NCBI GenBank assembly: GCA_027118455.1
Contig: JAJAYZ010000074.1
Location: forward strand, 1 to 62,485
Reading direction: 5' to 3'
Length of the DNA: 62,485 bases
DNA from: Actinomycetes bacterium
GTDB lineage: Bacteria > Actinomycetota > Actinomycetes > JAHEKZ01
Positions 46,424 to 54,996 of this stretch are shown here, piece by piece; the stretch's first letter is position 1, and each line of letters opens with the position of its first letter. Under the pieces are notes generated by a model. That model ran no database searches, was not told where the DNA came from, and saw nothing but the letters and a program-made list of their open reading frames with translations. Made by a program: the position numbers and the translations under genes.

Positions 46424-48937
46424 TCAGGACAGCGGGCGGCTCCGTTCGGCGTCGAAGAACGGTCGCAGTGACGCCTTCACGGGTACGCGTGTGCCGGCGA
46501 TGTCCACCTCGAAGCTTCCACCGTTGATGTCAGCAGCGGTGAACCCGGCCTCGCGCTCGACATCGGCGATCCCGCACGCGGCACCCAACGAGTACCCGAA
46601 GGCACCAACCCGGAGCGACCCGACGGGCTCCCCGTCGATGAAGATCGGCTCAGCCCCAACGAGGTCGAAGTCTGGCGACCCGAGCAAGACGTTGACGAGG
46701 CGCTTCTTCAGCGGCCCGCTCTCCTTCTGCTTCAGCAGCGCCTCGCGTCCGACGAAGCCCTCCGGCTTGTCCCACGCAACCGCGAATCCAAGACCGGCCT
46801 CCAGCGGCGTGTCCGTCGAGTCGATGTCGTGTCCCATGTCGCGGTAGGCCTTCTCCATGCGCATCGACGACAGTGCACCGACGCCGGTTGGTTTGAACCC
46901 AAGGTCTTGACCAGCTGCGCGGATCTGGTCGTACAACGTCGCGCCAAACTCAGTCGGGATCAGCAGATCCCAGCCGAGCTCACCGACGTAGGTGACTCGC
47001 AGCGCCCAAAGCGGCGTGTAGCCGAGCTCGACCTTCTGCGCTGTGAGATACGGGAACGCCTCGTTCGACCAGTCATTCGGGCTAAGACGCTGCAACAGCT
47101 CGCGGGAGCGTGGGCCCTGGACCGTGAGAAGCCCCAGTCCGCTGGTGACGTCGGTCACGGTCAGGAACTCACCCTCGGTGGTGTTCCGCCTGATCCACGC
47201 CGGCAGGCGTCGGTGGACGTTGTCGGCACTGATCACCAAGAACTGATCGTCGGCCTGACGCGTGACGGTGACGTCGGCGATGATGCCACCCCGCTCGTCG
47301 AGCCACTGGGTGTAGACGATGCGTCCGATCTCGGTCTCGATGTCGTTGGCGCACACCCGGTTCAGCACCTGCATCGCGTGCGGACCCTGCACCAAGTAGT
47401 TGGACATCATCGTCATGTCGATCGCGCCGACGTTCTCGCGCGCGTTCAGGTGCTCGTCACGGGTGCGCTCAAACGCCTCGCCGCGCTTGAACCCCCACTC
47501 GACCTTGGGAGTTGCGCCTGGGCCGCTGAAGAACTCCGGGTACTCCCACCCGTTTGACGCCACCAGGTACGCGCCGTCGGCCAGGTGCTGCTCGTGGAAG
47601 GGCCCACGCCGGACGTTGCGGCCCTCTTTCGGCATGGCGTTGGGCCACGACAGGTCGTTGAGCAAGAAGCCAAGACGCTCGACGGTCCGCTCCTTACGGA
47701 ACAACCTCGTCGCCTGGAACTCGTGGGTGCGATCGACGCCAACCTCGGTGAGGTCGATCGGTGGGTACTCCTCGATCAACCACTGGGCCATGACGTGGCC
47801 GAGCCCGCCACCCATGAGGATGCCAACGGAGTTCAGGCCGCAGGCGAGGTAGAGCCCGTCCACCTCGGGCGACTCGCCCAGCATCGGCGAGATGTCGTCG
47901 GTGAAGCTCTCGGGGCCGCAGAAGAGGGTGCGGATACCGGCGTCCTCCAGAGCGGGGAAGCGCTTCATCGCCTTCTCCAGGAAGGGCGAGAGGCGGTCCC
48001 AGTCCGGGGGCAGCACAGCGAACGCCGACTCCTTGGGAGTGCCGTCCAACGACCACGCCGCACCGACCGGCTCGAACATGCCGACGAGCAGGCCGCCGCC
48101 CTCTTCGCGGTAGTAGCTGTAGGCCTCGGGGTCTTCGATGACCGGCACGTTCTCGGGGGTGACGCCGTCAATCGGCTCGGTCAGCAGGTAATAGTGCTCA
48201 GCAGCCTGCAAGGGGACGGTGACCCCGGCTTTGGCCGCAAGCTCGCGGCCCCACAGACCCGAAGCCAGCACGACCTTGTCGCACTCGATGGTGCCGCGCT
48301 CGGTCACGACCCCCACGACCCGGTGATCCTTGATACAGAAGTCGATGACCTCGGTGTTCTCGAAGATCTGGGCGCCTTTCATCTTGGCGCCCTTGGCCAT
48401 CGACATGGTCACGTCGACCGGGTTGGCACGGCCCTCGTCTGGCGTCCAGAACCCGTGGATGACGTCGTCCACCTGCATCAGCGGGACGATGTCGAGGATC
48501 TCCTGCGGCGCCAGGATCTGCTTCTCCATACCGATCGACCGCATGTAGGCGGTCTCCCGCCGGTACGCCTCGTCGCGGCGCTCGGTCGTGGCCAGCTGTA
48601 GGTAGCCCACGTCTTTGAAGCCGGTCGACAGGCCGGTCTCCTCTTCCAACTTGTTGTACAGGTCGCGCGAGTACCGCGCCATCCACAGGGGGTCCTCCGA
48701 GGCTCCGCCGGAGACCACCTCGCCGGCGGCATGCCAGGTGGTGCCCGACGTGAGCTGCTTGCGCTCCAGGAGTACGACGTCCGTGGCGCCCATCGTCGCC
48801 AGGTGGTACGCGATCGAGGTGCCGATCACGCCCCCACCGACGACGACGTACTGCGCCCGGGACGGCAGATCTGAACTGCTCTGGGTGTCGGCGGCCTTGG
48901 CTGCCGCTGGGTTGATATCAGCGAAGTCGAGAGACAT
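46424..48937 (-). CDS. FAD/folate-dependent dimethylglycine oxidase-like enzyme (DAO + GcvT)
   Basis: An 837-residue two-part enzyme. The N-terminal DAO flavin domain has YVVVGGGVIGTSIAYHLA at 31-48 and the SGTTWHAAG segment, where the His of dimethylglycine oxidase covalently binds FAD. The C-terminal half is GcvT-like: a folate-binding aminomethyl transferase with NYLVQGPHAMQVLNRV, LSPNDWSNEAF and YVGELGWDLLIP. Expected: oxidative demethylation of dimethylglycine or sarcosine with transfer to tetrahydrofolate. It lies between two DUF3105 genes on the same strand, and could draw on THF supplied by glyA metabolism. The substrate could also be another N-methylated amine. Confidence 0.9.
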   Translation of the reverse strand: MSLDFADINPAAAKAADTQSSSDLPSRAQYVVVGGGVIGTSIAYHLATMGATDVVLLERKQLTSGTTWHAAGEVVSGGASEDPLWMARYSRDLYNKLEEETGLSTGFKDVGYLQLATTERRDEAYRRETAYMRSIGMEKQILAPQEILDIVPLMQVDDVIHGFWTPDEGRANPVDVTMSMAKGAKMKGAQIFENTEVIDFCIKDHRVVGVVTERGTIECDKVVLASGLWGRELAAKAGVTVPLQAAEHYYLLTEPIDGVTPENVPVIEDPEAYSYYREEGGGLLVGMFEPVGAAWSLDGTPKESAFAVLPPDWDRLSPFLEKAMKRFPALEDAGIRTLFCGPESFTDDISPMLGESPEVDGLYLACGLNSVGILMGGGLGHVMAQWLIEEYPPIDLTEVGVDRTHEFQATRLFRKERTVERLGFLLNDLSWPNAMPKEGRNVRRGPFHEQHLADGAYLVASNGWEYPEFFSGPGATPKVEWGFKRGEAFERTRDEHLNARENVGAIDMTMMSNYLVQGPHAMQVLNRVCANDIETEIGRIVYTQWLDERGGIIADVTVTRQADDQFLVISADNVHRRLPAWIRRNTTEGEFLTVTDVTSGLGLLTVQGPRSRELLQRLSPNDWSNEAFPYLTAQKVELGYTPLWALRVTYVGELGWDLLIPTEFGATLYDQIRAAGQDLGFKPTGVGALSSMRMEKAYRDMGHDIDSTDTPLEAGLGFAVAWDKPEGFVGREALLKQKESGPLKKRLVNVLLGSPDFDLVGAEPIFIDGEPVGSLRVGAFGYSLGAACGIADVEREAGFTAADINGGSFEVDIAGTRVPVKASLRPFFDAERSRPLS

Positions 48938-49024
48938 GGCGTCAGCCTGCCATGTGTTGGTTCGCTGGTCGACCGTTCAGTGAAATCGAGGGTAAAGATT
49001 CCGCATCGGTAGCGCGATCTGCGC

Positions 49025-49627
49025 TCAGCAAGTCGCTCCTGGCTCGGGCGTCTGGGGGCCCTGCCGGAACTCGGTCACGAAGTCGTCGAGGCGCGGGTCG
49101 TCAACGCCGTCGAGCTCGAGCTGGGTGTTCCAGGCGGTTGCCACCACCGGGGCCGACTGGTCCGGGTAGGGAGACAGGAGGGTGTAGTTCTCAGTCAGCC
49201 GACTCTTCAGGGTGTTGACGTCTCCATCGTCGGCCGCTGGGTCGTAGGTGATCCACACCGCCCCGTGCTCAAGGGAGTGGACGGCCTTCTCGCTGGAGAT
49301 TTCCTCATCGTAGAACCCACAGGTCTGCGGAGTCGGATCATGTTCGCCACCTACCGGCGGTGACTCGGTGTATTCGACCGGATTGGTGGTGTGCTTCTCC
49401 GGCTGGTAGTCATACACCTTTACCTGATCGAGAGCGCCAGGCGTCGGGTCCTCGGTTCCGGCCTGCACGGCCCACACCACACCGCCAACGGCAAGCACCA
49501 CGGCGACTACGAGGCCCGCGCTGAGCAGGAAGTTAGAGCGGCGCGACCGACTGGTGTCTTCCTTGCGCATCTGCGCAACCTTCTTCTCGCGCTCTTCGCG
49601 CCGGCGCTGGGCGTTGGACCCCATCAT
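49025..49627 (-). CDS. DUF3105 membrane-anchored protein
   Basis: A 200-residue paralogue of the 45.8-46.4 kb protein. A charged cytoplasmic tail (NAQRRREEREKKVAQMRK) precedes one membrane helix (LLSAGLVVAVVLAVGGVVWAV, about residues 34-54). The DUF3105 core carries SPPVGGEHDP, AVHSLEHGAVWITY and the C-terminal TPEPGATC. Unlike the other copy it is anchored by a helix, not a lipid. It is first in the minus-strand run DUF3105-oxidase-DUF3105-DUF305. Function unknown. Confidence 0.88.
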   Translation of the reverse strand: MMGSNAQRRREEREKKVAQMRKEDTSRSRRSNFLLSAGLVVAVVLAVGGVVWAVQAGTEDPTPGALDQVKVYDYQPEKHTTNPVEYTESPPVGGEHDPTPQTCGFYDEEISSEKAVHSLEHGAVWITYDPAADDGDVNTLKSRLTENYTLLSPYPDQSAPVVATAWNTQLELDGVDDPRLDDFVTEFRQGPQTPEPGATC

Positions 49628-49707
49628 CGCTCCTGAAATATGCTTCGTGTCTCGATGATCTTAACCCCCACGGAACCGGGACGCCGCATCACTTGCCTCC
49701 CTAGGCC

Positions 49708-50481
49708 TTACCCCGGGAGGCGCACCTTGCGCGTCGTGGCCACCAGTGTGAACCCTAGCGACTCATAAAGCCGTCGCGCCGAGTTGCCCTCGGTCACGGC
49801 CAGCGACACCGATGACTCCCCGGCCCCTTGACAGAGACCGAGCGCGCGGACCAAGAGGGCGCGCCCCAACCCGGCGTAGCGCAGATCCGGATCGCGACAA
49901 AGGTCGGTGACCCAAGGCCCCCCGGTGGGCGAGACCCCGGGAACGCGGTTGACCATGATCAATCCCACCAGCCGCTCGCCGTCGAACGCCAGGGCGCTCA
50001 TCTGCATGAGGGCACCGAGCCGACGACCGTCCAACGCTCGTCTGATGTCGCGCACGATGTCGTCATCACTCCCGAGCTCTTCATCGGGATGGCCGGGAGG
50101 GTAGGCCGACCGAACCAAGCCGATGACCTCGCGTGGAACCTCGCTCTCGGCGGTCAGCAGGCGAATGTCGTAGGCATCCATCGGGACGGACTCCGATGAC
50201 TGCCAGTCCTGAGCGGCAACGTCGACGGTCATCAGGGAGAAGTGTCGAGTGGGAAGAGCGCCGCGCTCAACCAGTGCCGAGGCAAGCGCATCGTCGGTCG
50301 TGGTGAGGTTCCACCCGACCAAGTCGATCATGATGGCCTCGAGGACGAGATCCAGATCTGCCTTCACCACGAAGAGCTCGGCCGATGGCGGGTCCGATTC
50401 ATACCGGTTGTACTGACCGAGCAGATCGCTACCGCGCATCAGCTGCTCGGCTGGCTGCACTCTGTCATCGGCCCCATCCAT
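49708..50481 (-). CDS. GNAT family N-acetyltransferase
   Basis: A 257-residue protein whose C-terminal half is a GNAT fold. LCRDPDLRYAGLGRALLVRAL carries the acetyl-CoA loop (R-x-x-G-x-G), and VTEGNSARRLYESLGF is motif B. The N-terminal half (about residues 40-120) is less clear and may be a second, degenerate domain. Substrate unknown. It stands divergent from tRNA-Arg, about 105 bp apart. Confidence 0.85.
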   Translation of the reverse strand: MDGADDRVQPAEQLMRGSDLLGQYNRYESDPPSAELFVVKADLDLVLEAIMIDLVGWNLTTTDDALASALVERGALPTRHFSLMTVDVAAQDWQSSESVPMDAYDIRLLTAESEVPREVIGLVRSAYPPGHPDEELGSDDDIVRDIRRALDGRRLGALMQMSALAFDGERLVGLIMVNRVPGVSPTGGPWVTDLCRDPDLRYAGLGRALLVRALGLCQGAGESSVSLAVTEGNSARRLYESLGFTLVATTRKVRLPG

Positions 50482-50586
50482 GCTCCCTGTCCCATCGCGT
50501 CAGGCCGCAGCGCGCTATCGCAAATCACAACGAGTCGGGCCGACTGAAGTGCAACCCGCTCCCGCTGATAGCCTCCCGAAGTCCCC

Positions 50587-50658
50587 GCCCCCGTAGCTCA
50601 GGGGATAGAGCATCGGCCTCCGGAGCCGTGTGCGCAGGTTCGAATCCTGCCGGGGGCA
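50587..50658 (+). tRNA. tRNA-Arg (anticodon CCG)
   Basis: A 72-base cloverleaf. The 7-bp acceptor stem is GCCCCCG (50587-50593) with CGGGGGC (50651-50657), discriminator A. The D arm is GCTC...GAGC. The anticodon loop CTCCGGA gives anticodon CCG for codon CGG. The T arm is GCAGG-TTCGAAT-CCTGC. CCA is not encoded (the sequence goes on CCG). The anticodon stem has one U-U at its base. Many actinomycetes carry tRNA-Arg directly upstream of argS; here nine genes separate them. Confidence 0.97.
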
Positions 50659-50668
50659 CCGTGTGATG

Positions 50669-51751
50669 TCAGGGCGCGGTCATGACGAGAACCAGGATGA
50701 ATCGGCAGGGCGTCAGAGCGACAACCGCGTGACGCTCGCTCGCCGCAAGGTACACCACGTCGCCGACGGTGAGCTCATGACGCACACCGGCCGCCGTCAA
50801 TGCAAGATCTCCCTCGACCACCTGGATCACCGCGGGACGAGGGGCAGAGTGGTCGGTGAGCTCTTGACCGGCATCCATGGCAAAGGCCACCACCCGAGCC
50901 ACATCGTTGCTGACCACCGTTCGGGAGGTCGTGGCATCGGGCGAGAGGGGAAGGTCGAGATGCAGGTTCCCGATCACGAGCGAATCCGTCATCGCCGACT
51001 TCGTCATGGTGACCTCCTGGCCATCGACCTCTGTGGAAAGTAACAGCGTCAACTCGTCGGGGGATCCGTACCGAGTCCAGTCGTCAACTGTCCTGACGTG
51101 AACACCGCCGCGTCCGACGACCTGCCAGCGATCCCCATCTCCGACCATGGCAGTCTGCTCGTCGACGCCCACCAGTAGGTCGTCGGCGGGCACCGTACGC
51201 ATCATGTGGTCAACGAGACCCGGTGCGAAACGGTCCAACATGTCCCAGTGTGGCCCGAGCCACGCGCGCGGAAAGAGCTCGAGGCCCTGCCGCCAGAGAT
51301 CGGGAGAGAAACTCTCGACACTGCTGTCGGGAGCCTTGCGGCCCAGGCAAGCCATGCCCGCGCTACACCCGATGTACCCCATGCCTCGGTCCAGCCCGTT
51401 GATGATGGTCCGCCACAATGCAGTGCCTTTGAGTGAGGCGGCAAGGTAGGCAGGGTTACCTCCGGAGAAGTAGACCAGCGACGCCGACTCCACCCGCTCA
51501 GCGATCAATCGGTCGTCGGCATCAGTTCGGTCCCGCACCTCGAGAAGCTCGGCAGTCACCCCCGACTCCGCGAAGTGGGCAAGCCCAGTCTGCGCCCATC
51601 CGCTGAACACCTCGTCCCCCTCCGGCGCGGACGCCGTTGGGACAACGAGCACCCGACCATCGCCGGTCACTCGATCGAGCAACCAGGCATCGACTTCGTG
51701 GGACCAAGGTTGGAACTCGCCTGAACCGAGTAGTCCGAACCAGCCGCTCAT
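50669..51751 (-). CDS. Peptidase S51/cyanophycinase-like protein fused to a cupin
   Basis: A 360-residue open frame. Residues 1-about 240 are a class I glutamine-amidotransferase-like S51 (peptidase E/cyanophycinase) domain with VYFSGGNPAYL and the nucleophile elbow IGCSAGMACLG (Ser130). Residues about 250-360 form a single cupin beta-barrel (VIQVVEGDLALTAAGVRH, GDVVYLAASERHAV). The in-frame Met at residue 249 (51007) is preceded by AGGAGGT with a 4-base spacer, so a separate 112-residue cupin protein could be made from an internal start. Cupin metal ligands look incomplete. Substrate unknown. It ends 10 bp after the tRNA on the opposite strand. Confidence 0.82.
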   Translation of the reverse strand: MSGWFGLLGSGEFQPWSHEVDAWLLDRVTGDGRVLVVPTASAPEGDEVFSGWAQTGLAHFAESGVTAELLEVRDRTDADDRLIAERVESASLVYFSGGNPAYLAASLKGTALWRTIINGLDRGMGYIGCSAGMACLGRKAPDSSVESFSPDLWRQGLELFPRAWLGPHWDMLDRFAPGLVDHMMRTVPADDLLVGVDEQTAMVGDGDRWQVVGRGGVHVRTVDDWTRYGSPDELTLLLSTEVDGQEVTMTKSAMTDSLVIGNLHLDLPLSPDATTSRTVVSNDVARVVAFAMDAGQELTDHSAPRPAVIQVVEGDLALTAAGVRHELTVGDVVYLAASERHAVVALTPCRFILVLVMTAP

Positions 51752-51781
51752 TCACTCTTCCGTTCCGCGCATCGAAAGGAC

Positions 51782-52480
51782 TCACGGGCCATGGCTCGGC
51801 TCCAACGATCGGCACCAAATGCAACGGCCAATCCAGCTATCTGACTCCGGTGCTCCATGATCGCCGCCACTTTTCAACTCGAGGAGGTCACCATCCATCC
51901 GAAGGTCGAGGTGCATCTGGTCATCATCGACGATCGGCGGCTCAGCACCATCTCGAAACGCCCCCAGCGACTCCAGGTGCGGCAAGAACTCCTCGCCCCA
52001 TTCCCGCGAGTGGACTGCGTAATCCAGCCCGGCTCCCGCGGGCGCGTAACGGCGGAAGGCCTCTGTCGTCCAACGACTCACCGACTTGTGTCCCTCGTGG
52101 TTGGTGATGCCATCTGGCCCGAAGGTCAACATCGTGTTAGTGGCCACTCGCGCCATGACGGCGTCGACCGCATCTGCGTCTTCGTTCCGCAGCGGGGTAT
52201 GCCAGTCGACGTCGCCAAGATCGAGGAAGATGTGCTCTTGCACGCCCACCATGGAAAGGCACCTCTGCAGTTCTGCGGCCCGCACCTCGCCAAGCTCATC
52301 CGGCGGCCAGCGCTCGCGGTCGAGCGAACCTCCTTCCCCACGGGTTGCTGTGACGAACACGACCCGTGAGCCAGCGGCGCCGGCTTGAGCCATCAACCCA
52401 GACGACAGGTATGCCTCGTCGTCGGGGTAGGCCCAGACCCCGAGAACGGTCCCAAGTACAGCGCCGGGCGCGATAGTCAC
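51782..52480 (-). CDS. PIG-L-family deacetylase-like protein
   Basis: A 232-residue LmbE/PIG-L-fold protein. The N-terminal motif reads VWAYPDDEAYLSSG; the family normally has AHPDDE, where His is a zinc ligand, and here it is Tyr. The second motif FGPDGITNHEGHKSV keeps a His-x-x-His pattern, and TATRGEGGS is normal. N-acetylglucosaminyl deacetylases of mycothiol and related pathways use the same fold. Loss of the first ligand makes activity uncertain. The GTG at 52480 gives the family N-terminus; an ATG far upstream (52594) lies in a divergent gene. It follows the S51-cupin gene on the same strand. Confidence 0.8.
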   Translation of the reverse strand: MTIAPGAVLGTVLGVWAYPDDEAYLSSGLMAQAGAAGSRVVFVTATRGEGGSLDRERWPPDELGEVRAAELQRCLSMVGVQEHIFLDLGDVDWHTPLRNEDADAVDAVMARVATNTMLTFGPDGITNHEGHKSVSRWTTEAFRRYAPAGAGLDYAVHSREWGEEFLPHLESLGAFRDGAEPPIVDDDQMHLDLRMDGDLLELKSGGDHGAPESDSWIGRCIWCRSLEPSHGP

Positions 52481-52588
52481 CGAAGAAACGTACCGCCGCA
52501 CCGTGTGAGGGGGCAGAGATCGATCAAGGAAGGCGTCCTCGGCGTCGACAGCTGAACTGACTTCGACGACTCGACCTCTGGAACGACA

Positions 52589-53503
52589 ATGCATCCACCC
52601 GACGACTCCCCCTGTTGGGAGGGCGTGTGGGTGCCGGTGACCCCTCTCGTCGACCTCTGGGCGCAGAGTGCCCTGGCGCGCACCGCGGCTGGGCTGTCGT
52701 CACTGCACCGGATGGGTGACGACATCGGATCGCACCACTCGCTTCTTTGGGTTGCGGCTCGCGAAGCAGCGCCGACTACCGATCCTGGCGAGGGCCAGAA
52801 CAACGTCGCGGTGTCCGTTCAGACCGCGCCTCCACCATCACTCCCCCTGGGAGACACCGAGCCGGACGTCGACTTCCTCGGCGGCGCTGTGATGGCCATT
52901 TCCGCCTTGACAGAAAACCACCGCCCTCAGTTGTCCGACCTAGGGCTCGCAGCATTTAGACCGGCTGACCAAGGCGTACGGCACTGGGTCGGAGGCATGC
53001 CGCAACTCGTAGGCGCGTGGCTGCCAAGCCTGGTCATCCTGCCGCGGCGCCCCGGTGACATCGATGATCCCGGCACAGACTGGGAGACCGAGTCGTTGGC
53101 GTTTGCATCGCGACACTCTGTTCATGCAGCCGATATCCGATTCGCGTCCGACGTTCTGGCACCGCACGTGATAGCGCTGATCTTGGATCAAGTTCCCGAC
53201 GGCGCCGCCGTGACCTTTGCTGGGAATGCGATCCATGTGTGGTGGGAGTACACCCAACAGACTCGGGTGGCCTCAGGAAGGGCAGGTCGTACAGTCGCGA
53301 CTGCGCTCAAGATCTGCGATGCCCTGCCATCGTTCGTCCTGGCGGCGTACCCGGACCATTCCGACCAGGTCGAACAACGGCTCGCCGAACGTGACGCACA
53401 GGCAGCCGCCTACCGGGCCGCACGTACAGCAGGTCGCAGCACGGATCCAACGCTCCAGCGCATCTACGCGCAGGCGCAAGCCGAGTACAAACGCAAGCCC
53501 TAG
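52589..53503 (+). CDS. Uncharacterised actinobacterial protein
   Basis: A 304-residue protein I do not recognise. Its middle (AFASRHSVHAADIRFASDVLAPHVIALILDQVPDG-like, then AVTFAGNAIHVWWEYT) resembles hypothetical actinobacterial proteins that have a beta-rich W-containing core. The C-terminus is a charged coiled coil rich in Ala and Arg (AQAAAYRAARTAGRS). A long disordered segment near residues 55-85 is Pro-rich. No signal peptide is seen. The start is uncertain: ATG 52589 overlaps the upstream side of the PIG-L region, and ATG 52712 (MGDDIGSHH) is an alternative. It stands alone. Confidence 0.7.
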   Translation: MHPPDDSPCWEGVWVPVTPLVDLWAQSALARTAAGLSSLHRMGDDIGSHHSLLWVAAREAAPTTDPGEGQNNVAVSVQTAPPPSLPLGDTEPDVDFLGGAVMAISALTENHRPQLSDLGLAAFRPADQGVRHWVGGMPQLVGAWLPSLVILPRRPGDIDDPGTDWETESLAFASRHSVHAADIRFASDVLAPHVIALILDQVPDGAAVTFAGNAIHVWWEYTQQTRVASGRAGRTVATALKICDALPSFVLAAYPDHSDQVEQRLAERDAQAAAYRAARTAGRSTDPTLQRIYAQAQAEYKRKP

Positions 53504-53573
53504 TGCGCGGAAGAGTCTCGCTGCCTGCCGATAACTGATCGACGCCGCCGTGTGCTTTCGGCACTATGGGCGG

Positions 53574-54052
53574 GTGAATCGTGGCACCGAGACATCCGCC
53601 CAGATCGTCCGAGACCGTCGAGACTCGGAGGCGGTCGAACACCTGCTCCGTTTGCTTCCGGAGTGGTTCGGGATTGAGGACGCCACTCTGCAGTACGTCG
53701 AGGACGCACGAGCCAAACCCAACTATCTCGCGGTGGATCGCTCATCCGGTGCTGTGGTTGGAGTCCTTCTGACGACAGCGCACAACCCGCTGTCGGCTGA
53801 GATCCACCTCGTGGCCGTAGCGCCTGAGTTCCATCGCGAGGCATCGGGCGGGCGTTGGTTGTTGCCGCCGAGTTCGACATGCGGGCCGGCGGGGTCCAGC
53901 TGTCGCAGGTGAAGACCCTGGGGCCGTCTCGCCTCGACGAGGGATACGCCAAGACGACGCAGTTCTACCGGGCGATGGGCTACGTCCCGCTCGAGGAGAT
54001 CCACGGACTCTGGGGGGCGAACCCCTGCCTCATCCTCATCAAGCCCCTGTGA
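53574..54052 (+). pseudogene. GNAT acetyltransferase broken by a frameshift
   Basis: The first part (MNRGTETSAQIVRDRRDSE... to VAPEFHR) and the second (VVAAEFDMRAGGVQLSQVKTL...GYVPLEEIHG) are the two halves of one GNAT protein in different frames. The acetyl-CoA loop should read HR-x-GIGRALV. The DNA at about 53838-53850 (CGCGAGGCATCGGGCGGG) would give it if one base were added. The stop of the second half is at 54052. A one-base deletion is therefore inferred; a sequencing error is the alternative. Confidence 0.75.
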
Positions 54053-54186
54053 AGGCCCACACACCAATCTGGTGACTCTCGGTGTGAGCACGGTGGCGAT
54101 TGCCATGGCCGCCGGAGTTGACCGGGAATCCCTTGAAGGCAGCAGGGATTGACATCTCGCAGGTAGCCAGGCGACGAAGGGAATCC

Positions 54187-54908
54187 ATGACGGGCATCAC
54201 CGTCGATCAGCTCTGGCGCTACCCGGTCAAGTCGCTGCGCGGCGAACAGTTGGCGAGTGCTGTTCTGACCCAGGACGGCGTCGCCGACGATCGCGTCGTC
54301 CATGTTGCCGGTCCCCGCGGGCCTTTCACGGGCCGCACCCGACACGGCCTGCTAAGCCTGTAGGCGACCACCGGCGCTGACGGAGATCCAGTGGTCGAGG
54401 GGCACCCGTAGAAGTCGCCGGAAGCGGCCGCTCTTGTTGCGGCGCGCGCAGGCGCTGATGCTGGACGGGTCGCTGACCAAAGCACCGATCGCTTCGACGT
54501 GCTCAATCTCCTGGTCGCCACCGATGCTGCCGTGGCGGCCTGGGGTCACGATGTGCGCCGACTGCGTCCCAACGTCGTCCTTGCAGGGCTGACCGGGTCA
54601 GATGAGCGGATCTGCAGGGTTGGGCCCTGGCCATCGGTTCCGTGCGCATCGGCCTCCACTCAGTTCGTGGCCGATGCATCGTCACCAGCATCGACCCCGA
54701 GAGCGGGGAGCAAGACCTCGACGTATTCCGCCGCATCCGAACGGACTTCTGGGGGGTGCTTGCGCTGTACTCCTGGGTGGTTACTGGTGGCGAGATCCAC
54801 GTCGGCGACTCCGTCGAGATCGTACGGCTCGATGCCGAGCCCGAGCACATCGGTGGGTGGATTGTCGGAGCCCACTATCCGCATGCCGATTCAACTCGCG
54901 CGCGGTGA
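54187..54908 (+). pseudogene. MOSC-domain protein remnant (YcbX-like)
   Basis: The N-terminal part (MTGITVDQLWRYPVKSLRG...) is a MOSC N-terminal barrel. In frame, TAG occurs at 54361 and again about 48 bp later. The same frame resumes as DRFDVLNLLVATDAAVAAW with DVRRLRPNVVLAGLTGSDE. A shift near 54610 brings the rest into another frame (GWALAIGSVRIGLHSVRGRC, IHVGDSVEIVRL, to 54908). At least two stops and one frameshift mean it is not functional. MOSC proteins bind molybdenum cofactor. Its position beside the GNAT remnant marks a decaying block. Confidence 0.75.
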
Positions 54909-54996
54909 CTCGACGGGTGGAGACGGATCTCCGCCGTCCTGCATGAATGGGCGCCCTTCTCGTCAACATCTGATTGCGCTCTCGTATCCTGAACCC

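Noticed and set aside
47585..48601. 338-residue plus-strand open frame
   Set aside because: Antisense to the dimethylglycine-oxidase-like gene; no domain.
54499..54996. Extended N-terminus of the homocysteine methyltransferase
   Set aside because: This stretch encodes the MOSC remnant; the methyltransferase starts at the GTG at 54997.
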